In this document: piece by piece, positions 58,619 through 64,000 of the stretch
How the letters are laid out: each line of letters opens with the position of its first letter
Position numbering within the stretch: position 1 is the first letter of the stretch
Assembly (NCBI GenBank): GCA_031763025.1
Contig: JASSKH010000028.1
Coordinates: 3,094,981-3,158,980, forward strand
Origin: Macrocystis pyrifera
Lineage: Eukaryota > Sar > Phaeophyceae > Laminariales > Laminariaceae
Length of the DNA: 64,000 bases
Direction of reading: 5' to 3'
Made by a program: the position numbers and the translations under genes
The notes under the pieces: model-generated
What the model saw: only the letters and a program-made list of their open reading frames with translations
The model's database searches: none
What the model was told of the DNA's origin: nothing

Positions 58619-59804
58619 CCCTGCCGCCGCCCGGCCCTGGCGTCGCGGGGAGAGCTACATTCTCCTCTTCGCAGATCGGTTCAGCCGACGCGCCTACATG
58701 TACGCTGTTTCTGCAGCGGAAGATGCCGACGACGACCTGGTCAAAGAATGTATCCCTCCAGAAAGGGTGCACCCTGTCAGCTAGCGTTCTCTCTGACAAC
58801 GGTCTATAATTATATTCTGAGCTGTCACTCGCCGTGTGCAAGATGTAGGACACGCGCGCAAAATCGCGACAAACGTCCACCACTCGAGCGGTTGTGGTGG
58901 CGTCTAGCAAGTGATCAGTGAATCACGCTATAGCTCAAATGCTCGCGATGGTCGTCAATAAAGGACAGGGTGAATGCGCACTTGCCACGCGTGGAATTCG
59001 CTTCCAATAATTCCGTCAGCGCTGCCACTGGGTTAGCCCCCAGTGGAGTACAGATGAACCGCCCCCCCCGCCTCCCCGTCGCTATATTCACTCAAAGCCA
59101 CTAGAACCTCCACTGCAACCAGCTGGAATGCTGCGATGTCGCGGCCGGTCGTCAACGGCGCTCGTATGGGCTGGTACGAGAACAACACGCCTCCACCTTC
59201 TCCCGCTTGGAGCGGCAACGTTCGGCGTTATCCGATGCACTCAAGCAAGTCCCTACATAGACAGTCGGTGGCTGGGTGTAGACCTACAATCGTTTTCCAG
59301 ACTGTTGAAGTCTGGTGCAGATGCCAAGGTGCTCAAGGCGAAGTTAGCGCTCGAAATGGACCAGTCCTTTCAACGTTTTAGCCGTCGGCCCCTTGCCCTC
59401 CAACTCACCTTCGGATGGCCGTTCCTTGGCTGCCGACGAACTGCTGTAGTTGTCCCTCTCAAAGGACATGCCAGACCCTAACGTCCGCTTTCGTGTTTCG
59501 GTAGCTCGCTGCAAACTCTCTGCCAATCAACATGACCCCGACGACCTTCCGCGATACCTTCCAGCTTGTTTTTATCATTTTCCCTACGATCTGTTCTATG
59601 TGCACTACTTCTCCAGCCCCCTCCCTGTCTTAGCTTAGACCCTGGGGTAACGTAGTGACACTCCTCCCCCCTTCCCACTAGGATGCATGCTTTTAGTTTG
59701 GTTGCGGGGAGAGCTCAGGCTTTCCTTCCCTCGTCGACCCGCGCCGAATTGTGCCTACACACCCTAGGTGCGTTCTGCTATCAATTTTTGCACAAAATCT
59801 TTTT

Positions 59805-59882
59805 TTCGTCCTCGGGAGAACTCGAACTTGCGAAATTGACCATAATGGTTGCGAGATTTAGCCACTAGACCACCGGGAGCGC
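59805..59882 (-). other. tRNA-like sequence, probably SINE-derived
   Basis: The reverse complement has an A-box-like GGTGGTCTAGTGGCTAAAT and a B-box-like AAGTTCGAGTTC, about 40 bp apart as in a tRNA. The T-stem and acceptor stem do not pair properly, so I do not call a tRNA gene. Confidence 0.35.
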
Positions 59883-61067
59883 CGGCACCCAGCTGGCCTG
59901 ACGCAATACTTTTTTAACACGTTTACGTCCACATTCGCCAGTTGTGAAACCGTCGAAGACGAGGCGTCCATGCCCATCGAGAAATTCAAGGTCGACAAGG
60001 TTTCCAGCCACCGATCCATGTGTGGTCGGGCGGAATCATTACCGTTCTGTACGAAACACACTGGAAAACCCCTAACCCCTGTACAACCATCCTGAGAGCA
60101 CGAATCGTACCCTCTTTGCTATCACAGCGCGTTTCTCCGCTGCTGGCCCGGTGTACTCTGCAGAATCGGCGAAACGAATCGGTCGAAACCGGCGCATGCG
60201 CGTCGGTCCCGCTCAACGCGAACTCGCTCGCGACAATGACGGCCGTTCTGTGTCTTTCGACTACAGGTAGATCAACCGCCAAATTCCAACCCACAGGTTC
60301 AGCACCATTCTCCCCGCCGTCGCTGACTTGTGGCATGCACGAGCGGGAGGTCATCTTCTTTGGGCTTGTTTTTTTCCCGCCATATTCACCCCCTGGGCAA
60401 TGCTTGGTTATCTTCCCGGGCGACCCCGGACCGGTAAAGTTCGCCCTGTCGTCTGCCCGATATACTGCGACTCGTAGCACGGCTTGCGGCGCGTAGTGTC
60501 TACAAGTTCATCAAAGAAGCCCCCCTCATGCACCGTGTCGCGCGCAACGTTGACTAACTCCGCGGCGTCGAAGTGCTCAGCCCTGACGACGTAGGCTCGC
60601 CCTTGTAGAGCCGCCGGTTTGGCCTTTCGCTTCCATCTCGTATTTAGCCACCGAACCGTGGCGTTTTTTTATTGGTCATACTTTTCGGTGTTCGACTCAT
60701 TTTTCAACTACTTCTCCAACCGAATTCCCCCCATTTTTTCGGAACACTCATCCCACGGACGCAGTTGCAACATTTTGGCCAATTTCTTCTGGCCGGTTGA
60801 GGTCCTCCAGTGAGCAACTATTGGTATAGACGGTTTAGGATGTGTGATACTCTTTCTACAGTAGCAGTGTATTTTTTTGTGAGGACTAGCGCATAGAAAT
60901 GTTCATGGAGTTGCGCGAAGAAATTTCTTGGAAGTCATGTTTTCAGGGGAGAAATTGCTTCGAAAGCACCACCGCTTTAAGGCACCACCCCCACCTCGAA
61001 CACCGGTTACACCGTTCGTAACCAGTCGGGTACACGGCCTGGCCGTAGCCCTTCTCCTCCTCGCCAT

Positions 61068-61760
61068 TTGATCGCGGGCGTCTTGCGTTCCTCTTTGGTG
61101 ACTTCTTTCGCTCTCTCGTGTTCCTCTTTCAAGAAAGGTGCAAAATGTTCGACAATAGTTTTTCGTGTTGCCGCTCTCGCGCTTTATTTCGCCTCTTTTT
61201 CAGGGCCAGAGGGAACGTTCGAACCCTCTTTGTTCCCGTTCGAACGTACTTTCGTGTTCCCATTCTCGCGCGCTTCATTTCTCCCCCTTTTGGGAACCAG
61301 AGAGAACAATCGCACCCTTGTTTTTCGTTTTGGTCTGCTGCAATTTCCCTTATATACCTTGAGTGTAGGCCAAGCATGTGAAGTAAAAAGTTCCGATATG
61401 CATTATGGGGTACCTTTTTTTTACATCCTCCGACGGATTGGTGCGGGTTTGACCAGGGCCAGCGACGACAACGTTCGTGACGTTTTTTTTTTTTTTACCT
61501 TTGCATCTGCCTTCCTGTACTTTTTCGGTGGATGCCAAGTAAGTGATATTTATGATACGCGTACTGCCGTGCGAGTTGCCCAGTGTCTCGGTTCAACCAC
61601 AGGCATCATCTTTGAGCTTACCCTCCGCCTTTTTCGTGACACCAAACCGGCCGAGGATATGTTACAGTTTTTTCTCCTCTGCGATTCGTTTGGGGGCTCA
61701 TCATCGGCCAAATTAATAGACCTATTTGGGTATCGTCTTTCCCCGCGCGACCGTGCATAG
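61068..61760 (+). other. Open 230-codon frame without recognised domain
   Basis: It is the longest frame not explained by low complexity. The first third overlaps a tandem duplication and the middle has a T-run (FFFF). The last ~70 residues (DTRTAVRVAQCLGSTTGI, then LFRDTKPAEDMLQFF) are better formed but match no family I know. It may be a decayed repeat or a small unknown gene. Confidence 0.2.
61157..61335. repeat. Imperfect tandem duplication, ~90-bp unit
   Basis: TTTCGTGTTGCCGCTCTCGC... and TTTCGTGTTCCCATTCTCGC... start two units, each continuing through CTTCATTTC/CTTTATTTCGCC, CCAGAGGGAAC/CCAGAGAGAAC and ACCCTCTTTGTTCC/ACCCTTGTTTTTCG. Confidence 0.75.
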
Positions 61761-62124
61761 GCCGTGGCGACAGATGTTATTTGTGCGTTTTATGCCATGT
61801 TTTATCATTTCACTTGCCATCCGATAATATACGTGCAGCGTGAATGACGAAGAAATACAAAAACTACTGTGAGTGTGTCAATCCTTACGTAATCAGTGTA
61901 GGTCGAAATCCAGCGTATGTCAGTTCCGTCCGTTCGATCGCGACCTCAAGCCCTCGCCGCTGTTTCCGATACTAATTTCCTCTGTCTGTTCCTGCACTGC
62001 CTTTTTCTGTTCGAATGAGCGGCGTCGCATAAAAATGAGTGCTCAATTGCTTTGTCCCCACCCTATTGCGTATTTTCTCTTCGTAGTGCTTCGCGCCTTT
62101 GCCATTTGTTGGGGGTGCTTTTCG

Positions 62125-62152
62125 TTGTTGTTGTTGTTGTTGTTGTTGTTTT
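62125..62152. repeat. (GTT)n microsatellite
   Basis: Nine GTT units; unlike several R copies, no R sequence follows. Confidence 0.9.
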
Positions 62153-62269
62153 GTCTTCTATTCCTCTATCAGGACTTTCAACCGAAGCACGAGATCGTCA
62201 GGCATGGCCAATTTCATCGGGGTTTGAGGTTCGTCAGGTACAGCTAATTTCGTCGGCTTGATGATCCAT

Positions 62270-63110
62270 CCCAGTTGGAGAGAACGGTGTGGCCGAGAAC
62301 ATCCTTATTCCGCATCCGTGGAGGTTGATTGTGGCTTTCGAGGGAGAAAGCCCGAGGGTAAATCTTTCGCAAGCGCTGGACGCGCGCTACGATAGGACAT
62401 GCTTATACGACTCTGGCCGGAAATAGAGGGAACGTTTGGACATTAATATGAAGATGAAGCGGCCCTTATATTCACGCCTGGAGTGGTACCAACTGGTAGC
62501 ATTTATGGCCGAAAGGATTACCACCGACGGTGGAACCGAACAATTTGTGTTTCCAAGATGTTCTTCGTTGTGTACCTAGGCCTTTGATTTTTCGCAAAGT
62601 CATTGTTTTTCTGGTCAAGTTTACGTAGAGCTCTTCAAGGTGAGGAGCCCCAGAGAAAATGTCGGTGGCACCCCTGATCGTGCATAGCATGCCTCGCCAT
62701 CAGAAAAACTCGTTTTTCGTGTTGAGTGCGTGAGCGTCTAACGAGGCGTTTGCTTCATCGAGGTATAAAGGCGGCGGCGCGGACGAGGCATTTGACAATT
62801 TCTTTGATGACCTTGACGAAAAAAACGTCCTTGGGTACAGTATATAGCATTGCTGTCTCGCGACAGAAGTGGCAACTCGAAGAGGCGCGTGGGCGTGCTG
62901 TGCTAACAGCCGTGAGGGGAGTATAGTGTCCTAGTGCACCGTCATCTGGTGGAAGGAAGAAACGAAGTCGAAGAGACTAAATATTCGACCGGTCTCTATA
63001 GCCTGTCGAGGACCGTATCGACGCGGAGCGTGGGGAGATGTCCAAGGATGCAGGTTTTGCTCAGCTTCTACTCAGGGATAACCTACTGTAGTAACCCCAT
63101 TAGCTTGACG
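62270..63110. other. Unassigned sequence
   Basis: About 75 bp at 62,410-62,490 (GACTCTGGCCGGAAATAG, GGAACGTTTGGACATTAATA) resembles 35,838-35,915, beyond the 3' end of the HSF intron. Otherwise nothing was recognised. Confidence 0.4.
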
Positions 63111-63112
63111 TA

Positions 63113-63204
63113 GGGGGATACCTGTTTTTTTTTTGGGTCCACCGTGGGTTCTGATTACTACCTAGTACCAGTACGTATTACCATATGCCACCTCCGTAAT
63201 ACAG
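63113..63204. repeat. GTAAT(C/T)AGAACC repeat, partial copy
   Basis: GTAGGGGGATACCTG, TTTTGGGTCC, then TTCTGATTACTA and CATATGCCACCTCCGTAAT match the second half of the repeat at 63,452-63,550, with extra bases around CTAGTACCAGTACG. Confidence 0.55.
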
Positions 63205-63454
63205 TACCGTATATCACTATCACCCGGGTGATAAGATAACACACCCCCTCGGACGATTTTCAAAGCTGGGTTTCTCGACAGCGGGGAGGGCATACTGAAT
63301 ACGACGAGCGAGGCGTCTATGCAACCTTCTCGACGAATTCTTTCCAAAGTCACCATTTTCGTTGTGTGTGCCCGCCCCCTCATGTTTTGGAGGAAACCGG
63401 ATCTGAAATTCGTCCCAGGGGGTGTGTTATCTTATCACCCAGTGTGATACGGTA
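63205..63454. mobile_element. ~250-bp TIR element with a perfect 24-bp inverted core
   Basis: The left arm has GATAAGATAACACACCCCC within 63,226-63,249, and the right arm has its exact reverse complement within 63,417-63,440. Imperfect similarity extends outward to TACCGTAT. The 165-bp interior is non-coding. It is probably a MITE. Flanking sequence belongs to the GTAAT(C/T)AGAACC repeat, so the elements are adjacent or nested. Confidence 0.75.
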
Positions 63455-63550
63455 ATCAGAACCTATTATGGCGTGTAAACTTAGGGGGATACATGGCTTT
63501 TGGGTCCTTTGTAGATTATGATTACTATGGTATGCGCCCCCGCCGTAGTA
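63452..63550. repeat. GTAAT(C/T)AGAACC repeat copy
   Basis: GTAATCAGAACCTATTATGG, GTGTAAACTTAGGGGGATAC and CATGGCTTTTGGGTCC, with a right end TATGCGCCCCCGCCGTAGTA, match 28,343-28,445. From 63,560 to the window end I see no recognisable feature. Confidence 0.65.
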
Positions 63551-64000
63551 CGGTAGTCGACGGCGATTCAGATGCCATCGGATTTCTTCCGTACGACAGC
63601 AACTAGGATTCGTCCACGGCGAGTGCTGAACCAAGCAGCCGCGAGAATATGACCCACAAGCGCGTCCACTCGCTTGGCGGTCGTGTATGATTGCGGAACG
63701 CGCGAGGCGCACGATAGCTGTTTGGTGGGACCGACATTTTGAAAAGGAAGCAAGCAGAGGGAGCAAAAGTCGGTTGAGGAAATTGGACCAAATGGAGGAA
63801 GCAAGCCAAGATATTAACCAACACACGGCGATCACGGGCGGAGTCCAACGAGGGCCACGTAGGTCGCACGCGGTTTACGTCGCATGTGGGGTGGTAAGCG
63901 ATTCCACGCTTCCAGAAAAGTTGTACGCTGGTCGACGCTTGACCTTTTTTGGACCCCGAGATATAGCGATCAAAACAATGGTTGATAACTTTGGTGTTAC

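Larger units (their letters stand above)
56160..60500 (+). mobile_element. Fossil Ty3/gypsy-like LTR retrotransposon
   Basis: Plus-strand remnants appear in gypsy pol order: an RNase H-like segment (about 57,100-57,370, FLIYRDASVHGFGATLD), an integrase core segment (about 58,650-58,790, LLFADRFSRRAYMYAV) and integrase C-terminal or downstream polyprotein text (about 59,280-60,480, with a TVLYETHWK stretch and a GDPGPVKFALSSARYT stretch). The copy is clearly dead, with many breaks. Flanking LTRs were not identified. A (CT)n tract lies inside it. It looks old: the domains are only patchily recognisable. Confidence 0.65.

Noticed and set aside
59805-59882. tRNA gene on the minus strand
   Set aside because: A- and B-box-like words are present, but the T-stem and acceptor stem do not pair.
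61068-61760. 230-residue frame as a confident gene
   Set aside because: A third of it is a tandem duplication, it has a long Phe run from poly(T), and no family was recognised; it is listed only as an open frame.

Overview
This is nuclear DNA from a eukaryote, most likely a photosynthetic stramenopile alga. A brown alga or a close relative is my best guess. The reasons are a plastid-type PAP/fibrillin gene, a heat-shock-factor-type DNA-binding domain followed by a long low-complexity tail (the HSF style I associate with stramenopiles), very long introns and a dense load of diverse repeats. The species is inference.

Only two host genes can be supported, and both are spread over tens of kilobases, so neither appears as one open frame. 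(1) A plus-strand PAP/fibrillin gene runs from about 14.5 kb to 30.76 kb. I placed five exons by matching splice sites and reading phase, with introns of about 10.6, 0.75, 0.9 and 3.4 kb. Its 5' end was not resolved. (2) A minus-strand HSF gene runs from 45,934 down to 33,944. Its DNA-binding domain is split by an intron of about 10.0 kb (35,681-45,686) at the conserved LNLYG|F position. Two single-base offsets in G-runs interrupt it; these may be assembly errors or real lesions. The genes are convergent, with about 3.2 kb between their ends and one unassigned candidate exon in that gap.

Layout: 0-14 kb is a repeat field (minisatellites, a hAT-like BED-finger fragment, two LINE families, TA-flanked MITEs, copies of a short retroposon called R here). 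14.5-30.8 kb is the PAP gene, with its introns full of LINE tails, R copies, minisatellites, a tRNA-derived SINE dimer and a MITE that has a visible empty site. 30.8-33.9 kb is the intergenic gap, with a 59-base poly(C) run. 33.9-45.9 kb is the HSF gene. 46-52 kb is repeat-rich, including a (GTA)n array of about 350 bp and a second SINE dimer. 52.5-55 kb is a decayed reverse transcriptase element. About 56-60.5 kb is a fossil Ty3/gypsy-like element. 61-64 kb has a tandem duplication and a strong TIR element.

The most unusual signal is two short palindromes, TATTAATA and TACC(A/T)GGTA. By eye each occurs nearly thirty times, against about one or fewer expected. Paralogous repeat copies show them as small additions at TA dinucleotides. 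TATTAATA is exactly what a TA-duplicating element with ends TTAC...GTAA would leave if two bases per end stayed behind at excision, and that MITE family is present here. I therefore suggest this genome is littered with transposon excision scars. No CRISPR array, operon or complete RNA gene was seen. All counts are by eye.
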